Assembly (NCBI GenBank): GCA_963730225.1
Contig: CAVSQX010000003.1
Location: 186,001 to 250,000, forward strand
Length of the DNA stretch: 64,000 nucleotides
Source: CAVSQX01 sp963730225
GTDB taxonomy: Bacteria; Planctomycetota; Phycisphaerae; Tepidisphaerales; Tepidisphaeraceae
Direction: 5' to 3'
Under the pieces are notes generated by a model. It saw only the letters and a list, made by a program, of their open reading frames with translations, had not been told where the DNA came from and did no database searches. Positions 26,907 to 35,401 of this stretch are shown piece after piece. Made by a program: the position numbers and the translations under genes. Position 1 is the stretch's first letter. Every line of letters begins with the position of its first letter.

Positions 26907-27452
26907 TTACCAGTCAGCCTGAAGCTCCTGGACGATTCCCAGAGCGAGTCGTTCGGTGGCGTCCTGCTGGCCGGTGAACTCGGATTCGCCCAGAGACGGA
27001 AAATAAGAAGCCTGTTGGCCGAAGTTCGTGCGGCGGACCAGAATCTGCCCGGTTCGCAGATTCTTCCAGGTGAAATTCACCACGATGTTAAATCCCTGCT
27101 CCTGCGGCAAAGCGGTGTAGGGGTTGACGTTCAGCGTGGTGATGGCGGCGCCGACCACCTCCCCTTCCAGAATCGTGTCGGCGCGCTGCGACGAAACGAC
27201 CTTGTACGGCGTGTGTGTTTCCACATCCTCAATGACGGCCTTGCTCAGATCCATCTCAATGCCGCGGCGATAGGTGCGATTGGTGAATACCGGCACGGCC
27301 ACGGTTTGGATGTCTTCCCGATAGAGTGAATGCCATTGATAACCGGGAGTTTGATTGTGGCCGTACACGCCCGATTCCTGATATCCGCACCCGCACAGCG
27401 GACACAACGGCAGCAGGGCGGCGGCGAAAAAAAATCTCAGGCGCAACTTCAC
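26907..27452 (-). CDS. LptE-like outer-membrane lipoprotein
   Basis: A 181-residue protein with a lipoprotein signal (LLPLCPLCGC, then Tyr), SLYREDIQTVAVPVFTNRTY and the C-terminal ERLALGIVQELQADW. These match the LPS-assembly lipoprotein family that plugs the LptD barrel. The GTG at 27452 overlaps the stop of the BamD-like gene as GTGA, indicating translational coupling. A longer ATG start would remove the signal peptide from the N-terminus. The partner LptD is not in the window. Confidence 0.78.
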   Translation of the reverse strand: MKLRLRFFFAAALLPLCPLCGCGYQESGVYGHNQTPGYQWHSLYREDIQTVAVPVFTNRTYRRGIEMDLSKAVIEDVETHTPYKVVSSQRADTILEGEVVGAAITTLNVNPYTALPQEQGFNIVVNFTWKNLRTGQILVRRTNFGQQASYFPSLGESEFTGQQDATERLALGIVQELQADW

Positions 27453-28471
27453 GATGGTTCCTTGCCCGGCAGGTATTGATATTGACTGCCCGGCCGCGGA
27501 TCGGGCTGATCCAGAGCCCATTTGGGCATTTGAGACAGCGCCTTGCGAGCCGCCGGAACCTGCGAGGCGTCGGGATAAGTCAAAATCAAATACCGGTACA
27601 TGTACACCGCTCCGAACGGTTCATGCGTTCGTCGATAAAAATCGGCGGCGGCGTACAGCTTGGCGCTGAGCGTTTCATCGATGGCGTTCACGATGGCGGC
27701 GATGTTCTCCTCCTGGGCCAGCTCCGGATACGCCGCCTCGATATCCACCAGCTTGGCCCGCGCGTCCACGACCGGCGTCGGGTCAAACGGAATTCCGTTG
27801 AATTGGGCCAGCAGCGAAAAGGAGGATCGCAATTTCACCGTCGGCGCCATCGGGCTGCGCGGGTAATACTTGATGTAGCTTTCGTAAGCATCGTGGGCCA
27901 AATCGTAATCGCGGTCGGAATAATAGTAGTCGGCGGTGCGGAGCAGTGCTTTCTCCGCCAGCGGCGAGCCGGGCGAACGCTGCTGGATGCGATAAAGCAT
28001 TTCGACCGCTTCATCTTCCGCCGACACGATCGGCATTCCCAGGAAGCGCATTTTGTGTCCGCTCAAAAACTCGTCGGCGATTTTGAATTGCAGTTGCAGC
28101 GCTGGATAAAACAGCTTGCTCTCCGGATATTCGTCCATCACTTCGTCGCAGAAATAGTAAGCCTTGATGCGGTCGTCGATGGCGTAGTTGGCCTGGGCGA
28201 GCAGAAAGACGGCTCGATCGCGCAGCGGCGCCTTGCGATCGTGGGTTTTGATCCACAACAGATCGAGCTTGAGCGCTTCGGTATTCTGCCCGGCGGACAA
28301 CATCTGCTCGACACGGTCCAACTGCGGATCGGTCGGAGGCGGAGCTGGCGCAGCGGATTCGATCGGCTGCCATCGCCCATCGCGGAACTCCGCCGCCGGC
28401 GGGTTGGCAGCGAGGGCGCCGGCATACAGCCAAAGCACCAGTGCCGCCGTCAACGTTCCGTACCGTGTCAT
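27449..28471 (-). CDS. BamD-like TPR outer-membrane assembly protein
   Basis: A 340-residue protein with a signal peptide (MTRYGTLTAALVLWLYAGAL) followed by tetratricopeptide-type helices, e.g. AVFLLAQANYAIDDRIKAYYF, SPLAEKALLRTADYYYSDRD and YDLAHDAYESYIKYYP. The overall layout resembles BamD/YfiO, a TPR scaffold in outer-membrane protein assembly. No lipobox Cys is visible at the signal cleavage site, unlike canonical BamD, so it may be soluble periplasmic. The ATG at 28471 was chosen over the longer frame because the signal peptide begins there. It is coupled to the LptE-like gene. Confidence 0.7.
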   Translation of the reverse strand: MTRYGTLTAALVLWLYAGALAANPPAAEFRDGRWQPIESAAPAPPPTDPQLDRVEQMLSAGQNTEALKLDLLWIKTHDRKAPLRDRAVFLLAQANYAIDDRIKAYYFCDEVMDEYPESKLFYPALQLQFKIADEFLSGHKMRFLGMPIVSAEDEAVEMLYRIQQRSPGSPLAEKALLRTADYYYSDRDYDLAHDAYESYIKYYPRSPMAPTVKLRSSFSLLAQFNGIPFDPTPVVDARAKLVDIEAAYPELAQEENIAAIVNAIDETLSAKLYAAADFYRRTHEPFGAVYMYRYLILTYPDASQVPAARKALSQMPKWALDQPDPRPGSQYQYLPGKEPS

Positions 28472-28588
28472 CGTGGCGAATTGTAATGACGCTGCGTCGG
28501 GGCGGCAACGCGACCCTGACGCCAACGCCGTCCCGGTGTGCAGATATCGAGTGTCATGCGTTAAAGTTTCCGCGACAATAGGAGCTTC

Positions 28589-29422
28589 ATGCCCAATTCG
28601 ACCTCGGTTCGATGTCCGTTCTGCGGAAAGGATCAATCCATCGCGCCGCAACAGGTGGGGCAGACGGTCACCTGTTTGGCGTGCCGGCAGCCATTCGTGG
28701 CGGGCGGCGTCGCGCCGCCAGCTACGATGATGGGCTACGCCACTCCGGCCTCCGCCCGGTCAACCAGCGGCATGGCCATCACCAGCCTGGTCTGCGGCTG
28801 CCTGCTGTGCATTCCGATCGCGAGTCTGCTGGCGCTGATTTTTGGAATCATCGGCATCCGCCAGACCAGCGATCCGCGCCGCGGCGGCCGCGGAATGGCG
28901 ATCGCCGGAACGGCGCTGGGCGGCGTCGGCATCATGCTTTGGGTGGGTTATCTCGCGCTGCTCACTTCGATCATGATTCCCAGCCTCAATCGAGCCCGTG
29001 AAACGGCCAACCGCGTCAAATGTGCGTCAAACATGCGGCAGATCGGCCAGGCGATCCTTCTCTACACCAATGACAATGCCGGCCAATACCCGCCCGATCT
29101 GGCAACGCTGCTGAAGACCGAGGATCTCACGCCGATTGTCTTCGTCTGCCCGTCGAGCAGCGACACCCCAGCCACCGGCCCGGGGGATTTGGAATCGGGC
29201 GGACATCTTTCATACAAGTACATCGGTAAGGGCATGAATAATTCCAAATCGCCGATGACGATCGTCATGTACGAAGACGACAAAGACCACGGCGGCGACG
29301 GAATGAACGTATTGTACGGCGACGGACACGTGGAATTCCTCGACAAGTCGCAAACCAAGTTGACGCTCGATGAATTGAAGGCCGGTTACAATCCCCCGGC
29401 GGCACCGGTCAGCGCACATTAA
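28589..29422 (+). CDS. DUF4190-type membrane protein with zinc ribbon and pseudopilin-like tail
   Basis: A 277-residue protein. The N-terminal zinc ribbon has CPFC (residues 9-12) and CLAC (29-32). Two hydrophobic segments (about 64-85 and 105-130, GMAITSLVCGCLLCIP and LGGVGIMLWVGYLALL) follow, like DUF4190 proteins. The outer part starts SLNRARETANRVKCASNMRQIGQA and ends with an H-X9-DG-type motif MNVLYGDGHVEFL, both found in planctomycete type II/IV pseudopilin-like proteins. Combining these in one protein is a lineage-typical arrangement whose function is unknown. It converges with recO, overlapping by 14 bases. Confidence 0.75.
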   Translation: MPNSTSVRCPFCGKDQSIAPQQVGQTVTCLACRQPFVAGGVAPPATMMGYATPASARSTSGMAITSLVCGCLLCIPIASLLALIFGIIGIRQTSDPRRGGRGMAIAGTALGGVGIMLWVGYLALLTSIMIPSLNRARETANRVKCASNMRQIGQAILLYTNDNAGQYPPDLATLLKTEDLTPIVFVCPSSSDTPATGPGDLESGGHLSYKYIGKGMNNSKSPMTIVMYEDDKDHGGDGMNVLYGDGHVEFLDKSQTKLTLDELKAGYNPPAAPVSAH

Positions 29423-30174
29423 CGTATGCTGGCATCTTCAACCGCTTCCCGGCGATGTGCTGAACATGTTCCGCCAGCATCCGATTGAGCGGATCGGTTT
29501 GATGCCGGGTCAGCGACGGCAAGCGCGGCAGCGCCGAGGCGTCCGATTCATCTGCTCCGAGTTGCGCCGCCAGGCGCAGCAGCCGCGGATCGATCGAAAT
29601 GCGATCCGGCGTTGCCCCTTCGCAATTCCGACAGACCGCGCCGCCGAGGCTCGGCGAAAAATAAACCGCCTCCCGGTCGGCAAACCCCGCCCCGCACTGC
29701 GAGCAGTTGTACAATTGCGGCCCATGGCCCAATTGCCGAAGCAGTTGCATCTGAAAATACAGGAACGATTCCTCCGCCCGCGCCGGCCAGTTCGTTCAGC
29801 ACGTCTTCGAATCGATCGAACAGATCGGCATGCGGATCGTGTTCCTCCAGGAAAGTGCAGATCAATTCCGCCGCGTATTGGCCGAGATAAATGCCGCGCA
29901 GATTCCCGCGCAGTTTCAGATGCCCCTGGCGAAGCCCCCATTCGGTGAGCGTGCCCAGATCGCGCCCCGGATCGAACAGCCCGACCGCGTCGCCGACATC
30001 CAGCAGATCGATTCCGCCGTCGAATTTGCTCGACCCGGCCTTGCTGCGGCGATGCGCTCCTTTGGCGATCACACGCACCAGTCCGTGGGCGCGTCCCAGC
30101 AGCGAAAGAATTTGTGACGTTTCGCTGTACTCGGCCTTGCCGACGCAAATGCAGCGATCGTGCGCGATGGCCAT
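29409..30174 (-). CDS. recO: DNA repair protein RecO, frameshifted near 29777
   Basis: RecO loads RecA with RecF/R at gaps. From the ATG at 30174 the OB-fold start is MAIAHDRCICVGKAEYSETS, followed by SLLGRAHGLVRVIAKGAHR, then helical domain to LNELAGAG. Removing one G of GGG (coding strand; 29777-29779) continues as AEESFLYFQMQLLRQLG and the zinc-like CSQCG...CRNCEG segment. Total about 254 residues. The full-span length is 3n+1, as expected for one extra base. Both halves are well conserved, so error is more likely than decay. It is immediately upstream of the tRNA-Lys promoter, divergently. Confidence 0.82.
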
Positions 30175-30194
30175 CGGCCGATTATATCTCGCCG

Positions 30195-30223
30195 TTGAGC
30201 CGCCGCACGGCCGGCCGTATGAT
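30195..30223 (+). promoter_or_regulatory. Sigma70-type promoter for tRNA-Lys
   Basis: TTGAGC (30195-30200) and TATGAT (30218-30223) are separated by exactly 17 bases, matching four and five of six consensus positions. The predicted transcription start near 30230 lies a few bases before the tRNA at 30235. This is the clearest promoter in the window. Confidence 0.7.
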
Positions 30224-30234
30224 GGCTGGACTTG

Positions 30235-30307
30235 GAGCTCGTAGCTCAGTTGGTAGAGCATCGGACTTTTAATCCGTGGGTCGTGGGTTCGATTCCCACC
30301 GAGCTCA
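30235..30307 (+). tRNA. tRNA-Lys (anticodon TTT)
   Basis: A 73-base cloverleaf: acceptor GAGCTCG pairs with CGAGCTC, the D arm is GCTCAGTTGGTAGAGC, the anticodon loop CTTTTAA reads TTT, and the T arm is GTGGGTTCGATTCCCAC. The discriminator is A, and CCA is not encoded (next bases are ATT). The top pair of the anticodon stem is a T-T mismatch. The ORF6N gene follows after 73 bases. Confidence 0.95.
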
Positions 30308-30379
30308 ATTCAGAGGGATTCAGTGTTGGCGCCGCCGGATGTTCGCGTTCCTAATCCGGCCAGGTCAATTGGGAAGAAA

Positions 30380-30925
30380 ATGACTCGTGCGGCGATCATT
30401 CCCGTTGAGCGAATCGAGCAGACGATCGTTGTTCTGCGCGGGCCGCGGGTGATTCTGGACGCTGATTTAGCCGTGCTGTACGCCGTTTCAACCAAGGCGC
30501 TGAATCAGGCCGTTAAGCGCAACTTGGCCAGATTTCCGGATGAATTCATGTTCCGGCTGTCGACCGCGGAGAAGTGGGAGGTGGTCACAAACTGTGACCA
30601 CCTCGCCCGGCTGAGATTCTCCCCCACAATGCCACGCGCTTTCACCGAGCACGGCGTTCTCATGGCTGCGACGGTGCTCAACAGCCAGCGGGCCATCGCC
30701 GTGAGCGTGGCCATCATCAGGGCGTTTGTGCGACTGCGGGCTATTCTGATGTCCAACGCCGAGCTATCGCGCCGGCTGGCCAATCTGGAACGAAAATACG
30801 ACGCCCAGTTCAAGGTGGTTTTCGACGCGATTCGCCAACTGATGACACCGCCGACCGATTCGCCCAAGCCGAGAATCGGCTTTCATACGGAGCACCAGCA
30901 CCGGCATACCAAAGAGAAGCGATGA
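30380..30925 (+). CDS. ORF6N domain protein (phage/mobile-element type)
   Basis: A 181-residue protein with an ORF6N domain (about 5-95): PVERIEQTIVVLRGPRVILD, DADLAVLYAVSTKALNQAV, KRNLARFPDEFMFRLSTAE and MPRAFTEHGVLMAATVL. ORF6N is found in phage and nucleocytoplasmic-virus regulators and in many mobile gene islands. A predicted helical C-terminal region (LERKYDAQFKVVFDAIRQLM) follows. It sits 73 bases after tRNA-Lys, a common integration site, but no integrase or direct repeat of the tRNA 3' end was seen, so it looks like a solitary remnant. ATG at 30380 has GGGAAG upstream. Confidence 0.83.
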   Translation: MTRAAIIPVERIEQTIVVLRGPRVILDADLAVLYAVSTKALNQAVKRNLARFPDEFMFRLSTAEKWEVVTNCDHLARLRFSPTMPRAFTEHGVLMAATVLNSQRAIAVSVAIIRAFVRLRAILMSNAELSRRLANLERKYDAQFKVVFDAIRQLMTPPTDSPKPRIGFHTEHQHRHTKEKR

Positions 30926-30991
30926 GCATTCGCCGGCGATGGGATGTGTTGTTCCTCCCGGCTTTTTAGGATTGTTCACTTCTCACCGAAC

Positions 30992-31858
30992 TCAGTTGAG
31001 CCCGGCCGCCGGTGATGTGGCCGGCGAGCTGGCGGCGAGATCATCCGCAAGCGGGCAATCTTTCAGTTGTTTGATGCCGTCAATCACGCACCGGGCATTG
31101 ATGCGTGCGCCCGCCTTGATCGTGTGCTGCACGTCGTTGAAGACGTGAGCCGTCTGTGCCTGGCCCATCGCATCGTAACGGTCGGCGGCGAGAGAGTTGA
31201 GATCGATGAACAGCGCTCCTCCCATTTTCGCGGCGTCGGCGGCCCATTGGGCGTAGCCGTCGAAGCCGCGCTTGATTTTTCCGTCGATCCATGTGTTTCG
31301 CGGCACGGGTGAACAGATGATCACCGTTGCCCCTTTCGACTTGGCATCGCCAATGTACTGCCGCAGATACCAGCCGTAGGAATGAATGGTTTCGGATTTG
31401 TGCGTTACGGGCGATTCGATTTCCTGTGTTTCGTCACCGTTGCCCTTGAGCGAAATGCGATCGGGATAGTTTTGCGAGTTGGCCGAATCGTTGTGGCCGA
31501 ACTGAATGATGACGAAATCGCCCGGTTCGATTCGGCTAAGCACAGTGGCCCAGGCGCCCTCCTCGATGTATCCCCGGCTGCTGCGGCCGCCGCGGGCTAG
31601 GTTGTACGCGTGAATTTTCGACGAGTCGAACATCGGAATAATTTCCGATCCCCAGCCCCACGGGCCGCGATCGCCGGTTCCCGAGCCGGTCTTCATGATC
31701 GAATCGCCGACAAGAAACAGCGCGGGGTGATGCGTGCCGGCGTCGGTTTTATTCGCGGCTGCTGCGACCGTCGCGGGATCGGCCGTTTGAGCACTGGCCG
31801 CATTTTGAAGCAGAATCGCGAAACCGACAAACCCAACGAACCAAATCCGACCGGCCAT
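30992..31858 (-). CDS. Secreted rhamnogalacturonan acetylesterase-like SGNH hydrolase
   Basis: A 288-residue secreted esterase. After a signal peptide (FVGFVGFAILLQNAASAQ) come LFLVGDSIMKTG (block I, catalytic Ser in GDS), LARGGRSSRGY (block II Gly), IIQFGHNDS (block III Asn) and DVQHTIKAGARINARC (block V, catalytic Asp/His neighbourhood). This arrangement matches the rhamnogalacturonan acetylesterase CE12-type family, which removes acetyl groups from pectin. The start at 31858 begins the signal peptide. The much longer open frame upstream is antisense to the aspartic-protease gene and was rejected. Confidence 0.87.
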   Translation of the reverse strand: MAGRIWFVGFVGFAILLQNAASAQTADPATVAAAANKTDAGTHHPALFLVGDSIMKTGSGTGDRGPWGWGSEIIPMFDSSKIHAYNLARGGRSSRGYIEEGAWATVLSRIEPGDFVIIQFGHNDSANSQNYPDRISLKGNGDETQEIESPVTHKSETIHSYGWYLRQYIGDAKSKGATVIICSPVPRNTWIDGKIKRGFDGYAQWAADAAKMGGALFIDLNSLAADRYDAMGQAQTAHVFNDVQHTIKAGARINARCVIDGIKQLKDCPLADDLAASSPATSPAAGLN

Positions 31859-31933
31859 TTCTGTCTCCCTGCATTGAACCGACGCCCCTTCGATGTACAA
31901 TTCACGCCAGCGGAAAATACCACCGAGGTGCCA

Positions 31934-32302
31934 ATGCTGCGAGATTATGCCGGGCGCGCGATTTTCACACTCAGCCTGTGCTGCGGGCTGGCGGCGACAA
32001 CGGGCTGTCTTTTCAGCAGCACGTCCTCCACGACGCACACCGGCACGAATGTCGCGCAAGGCACGTTCGATCAGATCAAGCCCGGCGAAACGACGATCGG
32101 CTGGGTGCACGCCACCCTCGGCGAGCCGACCAGCAAGCAGGCCGACGGCGACGATCTGGTCTGGAAATACACCTACACCCAGCGCACCGACAGCAGCGGC
32201 GCGGTCTTTTTGATCTTCGGCGGAAACAGCACCGACGAAAAAACAAACACGGTTTTTATCGAGTTCAAGAACGACGTCGTCATCAATAAATGGCGCGGAT
32301 GA
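31934..32302 (+). CDS. BamE/SmpA-like small lipoprotein
   Basis: A 122-residue lipoprotein. The signal is MLRDYAGRAIFTLSLCCGLA with lipobox AATTGC. The mature part FDQIKPGETTIGWVHATLG, then WKYTYTQRTDSSGAVFLIF, follows the beta-hairpin pattern of BamE-fold proteins. The ATG at 31934 is required for a proper signal peptide. A second such lipoprotein lies at 51134-51538. A broader role cannot be assigned. It is divergent from the esterase gene and upstream of the LEPR-type protease. Confidence 0.75.
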   Translation: MLRDYAGRAIFTLSLCCGLAATTGCLFSSTSSTTHTGTNVAQGTFDQIKPGETTIGWVHATLGEPTSKQADGDDLVWKYTYTQRTDSSGAVFLIFGGNSTDEKTNTVFIEFKNDVVINKWRG

Positions 32303-32338
32303 TCGAGTTGTGCATCCAGGAAAGCGCAGGGCAGACCC

Positions 32339-35335
32339 ATGATCGTGCCGGGGACTGCGATGGTGGTGGAATGGCTGGAACTGCGCACGCTGCTGAGCTC
32401 GGGGAACATCGTGATCGACGGCGACCAGCCGATCGCGCTGGACGTTCCGACGATTCACGCCATTCTCCAGACCACTCCCGGCGGGCCCCCGCTGCTGGGC
32501 GATGATCCCGACACCGGTTACCCGGATTACTACGACATTCAAGGTTACTTCGACACCGGCACCAGCGGGCTGCTGCTCGACAGCGATTTTGCGTCCGAGG
32601 CCGGCGTCGCGCAAACCACTTACGACGGCCAAACCGTCACGTACAACGACACGGGCCTTGCCGGCGGCGAGGGATTCGGTGTGTCGTCGCCGCTGACGAT
32701 TTCGCTCGCTTCCTCGACCGCCGCCGACGACACCCGCGGCGCGGAATTCGGCATCGGCGAGCCGCCGCCCGACCTGGATCAATACACCACCAGCTTCAAC
32801 AATCTTCGCCTGGAAATCAGCCGCGATGCCGTCGATCCGCTGGAGGGTCCGCTGGATATCTTCGGCATGCCGACGATGCAGGGGCAGGTTCTTGTGATGG
32901 ATCCGACGCCGACCAACGACGAAAGCACGATGAGCACGTTTGTTTACGCTCCGGGCACGCCGTTCGATGCCGCCAACGCCGACACCGATCCGGGAATTCC
33001 GTCGACGAATTTGCATGTGAAGCTGACCTACGCTTCGTTCGATCAGTTCGCCAGCCTCACACCCGCCGGCGCGCCGGGTCCGGCCGAGGATGACAATCCG
33101 TTCATCGGGCCCAATCCGTTGAACGCGCTGTTGCCCGATGCTCCCTTCGATAACACGCCGCCGGTGACCATGACCAACGGCTCCGATTCCGCCAGCGGCA
33201 GTTTTCTCTTCGACACCGGCGCGCAGGCGTCGTTCGTCTCGCAGGCCATCGCGGCCCAGCTCGGCGTTTACTACGCGCCGGGAACCTACAACACCGACGA
33301 CGCGGAACTGGTCGATGCCGACGGCGATCCGATCGACAACCAATTCCAGATTCCCATCGAAGGCGTCGGCGGCTCAGTCACCGCGGCCGGGTTCTACATG
33401 GATTCGTTGACGATCCCCACCATCGAGGGCCCGGGAATCACATTCACAGACGCGCCGGTTCTGGTGACCGACGTCAGCGTCACCAACCCCACGACCGATC
33501 AATCGCTGACGCTCGACGGCGATTTTGGTGTCAACTTCTTCGCCGGAAGCACGACGCTGGATCTGGGCGATTTCGCAAAACCGGCTGCCCTGGGCGCATC
33601 GCCGCTGATCGACATTGGGCCGGTCGATCCCACTCCGTTCGACTGGGTCACATTCGATCAGCCCAACGGCATTCTCGGCTTCGACGATCCGGGGGTGAGC
33701 GTGACGCCGTGGCCGACTGCCGCCGCCACCGCTTCCGATCTGACCAGCGGGGGAGGCTCGACGTATTCCTTCACCGTCAGTTACTCCGCCACCAGCGGAC
33801 AAACGCTCAGCTCCGCGACGTTTGGCAACAACAACATTCTGGTGACCGGCCCGCACGGTTTCAGCCAGTTGGCCAGCGAAGTCAGCGTCTCGCAGCCGGG
33901 CAACGGCGCGGCGCGAACGGTCACTTATCAGATCACGCCTCCCGGTGGAACCTGGGGCGCGGGCAATGGCGGCGACTACATCATCAACATGCAGCCGAAT
34001 CAGGTCGGGGATTCCGCCGGCGATTTTGTGCGGGCCCAGCCGCTGGCGATGTTCTCGATCGCCATCGCGCCGTCGACCATCGCCAGCACCAGCGGAAACG
34101 ATACATTTTATGTGCGCGTCGATCCGCAGAGCGTTTACACCGAAGTTTTCGTCAACACGCCGACCACCGGTGATCCCACTTACCTCTTCTCGCCCACGGC
34201 GATGTCCGGAATCTCGATCAGCGGCGGCGGCGGGAACGATTCGGCCACCGTCGATTTCTCCTTGGGCAACCCGCTGCCCAGCGGCGGTCTTTCCTTCGAC
34301 GGCGGCGTCGGAACCAATTCGCTGAATGTGATCGGCGACACCGCCAGCGACAACTTGACCATCGACGCCTCGCAACTGATCTTCAACGACACGCCGATTG
34401 CCTACGCCAACACGCAAGCGATCTCGATCGCCAGCGGTGCCGGGCAGGACGTTCTGGAGCAGCTGGCTCAGCCCGGCGCTTCGCTGACATTCAGCGGAAC
34501 GGGAGCGGACACGCTCTACGTCGATGCCGGAACTTACACCTTCCCCGGCAATCCGGCGGTCAACACCAGCACGCTGACCGTCGTCGACGACAGCGCCGTC
34601 ACTTTTGCCGCGCCGTCGCCAGGTTCGGGAATTACGGCTCAAACGCTGGCCGGGCTCACGATCGGATCGAACGCGACGGCGGTGTTGCTCAACGCCGCGT
34701 CGACCGCCGATCGCACCGTGCTGGTGCTGGGAAATCTCAGCGAGAGCGCCCTGGGCAAGCTGGACCTGGGCAAAAACGACATGATCGTGCACAACGGAAC
34801 GCTCGGGTTCATCGTCGGCAAATTGAAGAGCGGATTGAATCTGTCCAGTCATGGATATTGGAACGGCAACGGAATCACGTCATCGGCGGCGGCGGCGGCC
34901 AGCAATACCGCCCTGGGTGTGGAAATGAACGCCAACGGCAGCGGCGCGGCGCTGGTGAGCACGTTCGACGGCCAGGGCGTCATCAATACCGATGTGCTGG
35001 TGAAATACACATTCTGGGGCGATGCCAATCTCGACGGCGTCGTCAACGGCAGCGATTATTCGCTGATCGATAACGGATTTAACAACAAACTCACCAACTG
35101 GCGCAACGGCGATTTCAATTACGACGGGGCCGTCAACGGCGACGACTACACCCTCATCGACAACGCATTCAACACCCAGAACGCCCTTCCCCTGGCCGTT
35201 GTGTCCGTCTCGACCTTCACCGGAACGACTTCATCGCCAACCGGTCATTCCAGTGCACCGGTTGCGTCGGACGACGACAGCGAAGAATTGAAGAAGCGTC
35301 GCAAACATGCGCCGGCGGCATACGAAATCCAGTAG
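32339..35335 (+). CDS. Large secreted aspartic-protease-like protein with dockerin-like EF-hand repeats
   Basis: A 998-residue protein. Near the N-terminus VVEWLELRTLLSSGNI resembles the LEPR-XLL motif of large planctomycete extracellular proteins. Two Asp-Thr-Gly motifs occur: YFDTGTSGLLL (D72) and FLFDTGAQASFV (about D292), as in a bilobed retropepsin/pepsin-like protease. A middle beta-rich region (about 470-850) has FGNNNILVTGPHGF and SISGGGGNDSATVDFSLGNP. At about 892-950 there are two EF-hand/dockerin-like loops, GDANLDGVVNGSDYSLID and GDFNYDGAVNGDDYTLID. No classical signal peptide is seen. Protease activity is not proven; both Asp are kept. The start ATG is the only in-frame option after a stop at 32300. 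Confidence 0.75.
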   Translation: MIVPGTAMVVEWLELRTLLSSGNIVIDGDQPIALDVPTIHAILQTTPGGPPLLGDDPDTGYPDYYDIQGYFDTGTSGLLLDSDFASEAGVAQTTYDGQTVTYNDTGLAGGEGFGVSSPLTISLASSTAADDTRGAEFGIGEPPPDLDQYTTSFNNLRLEISRDAVDPLEGPLDIFGMPTMQGQVLVMDPTPTNDESTMSTFVYAPGTPFDAANADTDPGIPSTNLHVKLTYASFDQFASLTPAGAPGPAEDDNPFIGPNPLNALLPDAPFDNTPPVTMTNGSDSASGSFLFDTGAQASFVSQAIAAQLGVYYAPGTYNTDDAELVDADGDPIDNQFQIPIEGVGGSVTAAGFYMDSLTIPTIEGPGITFTDAPVLVTDVSVTNPTTDQSLTLDGDFGVNFFAGSTTLDLGDFAKPAALGASPLIDIGPVDPTPFDWVTFDQPNGILGFDDPGVSVTPWPTAAATASDLTSGGGSTYSFTVSYSATSGQTLSSATFGNNNILVTGPHGFSQLASEVSVSQPGNGAARTVTYQITPPGGTWGAGNGGDYIINMQPNQVGDSAGDFVRAQPLAMFSIAIAPSTIASTSGNDTFYVRVDPQSVYTEVFVNTPTTGDPTYLFSPTAMSGISISGGGGNDSATVDFSLGNPLPSGGLSFDGGVGTNSLNVIGDTASDNLTIDASQLIFNDTPIAYANTQAISIASGAGQDVLEQLAQPGASLTFSGTGADTLYVDAGTYTFPGNPAVNTSTLTVVDDSAVTFAAPSPGSGITAQTLAGLTIGSNATAVLLNAASTADRTVLVLGNLSESALGKLDLGKNDMIVHNGTLGFIVGKLKSGLNLSSHGYWNGNGITSSAAAAASNTALGVEMNANGSGAALVSTFDGQGVINTDVLVKYTFWGDANLDGVVNGSDYSLIDNGFNNKLTNWRNGDFNYDGAVNGDDYTLIDNAFNTQNALPLAVVSVSTFTGTTSSPTGHSSAPVASDDDSEELKKRRKHAPAAYEIQ

Positions 35336-35401
35336 TCGCGTTGATGGAAATTCCAAAATTGCCGATGAATGAACAGGTCCGCTCGGCGGCCGCGGAATTT
35401 T

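Noticed and set aside
31859..33343. Long minus-strand extension upstream of the rhamnogalacturonan acetylesterase (783-codon frame).
   Set aside because: It is antisense to the aspartic-protease gene, lacks motifs, and the esterase signal peptide begins at 31858.
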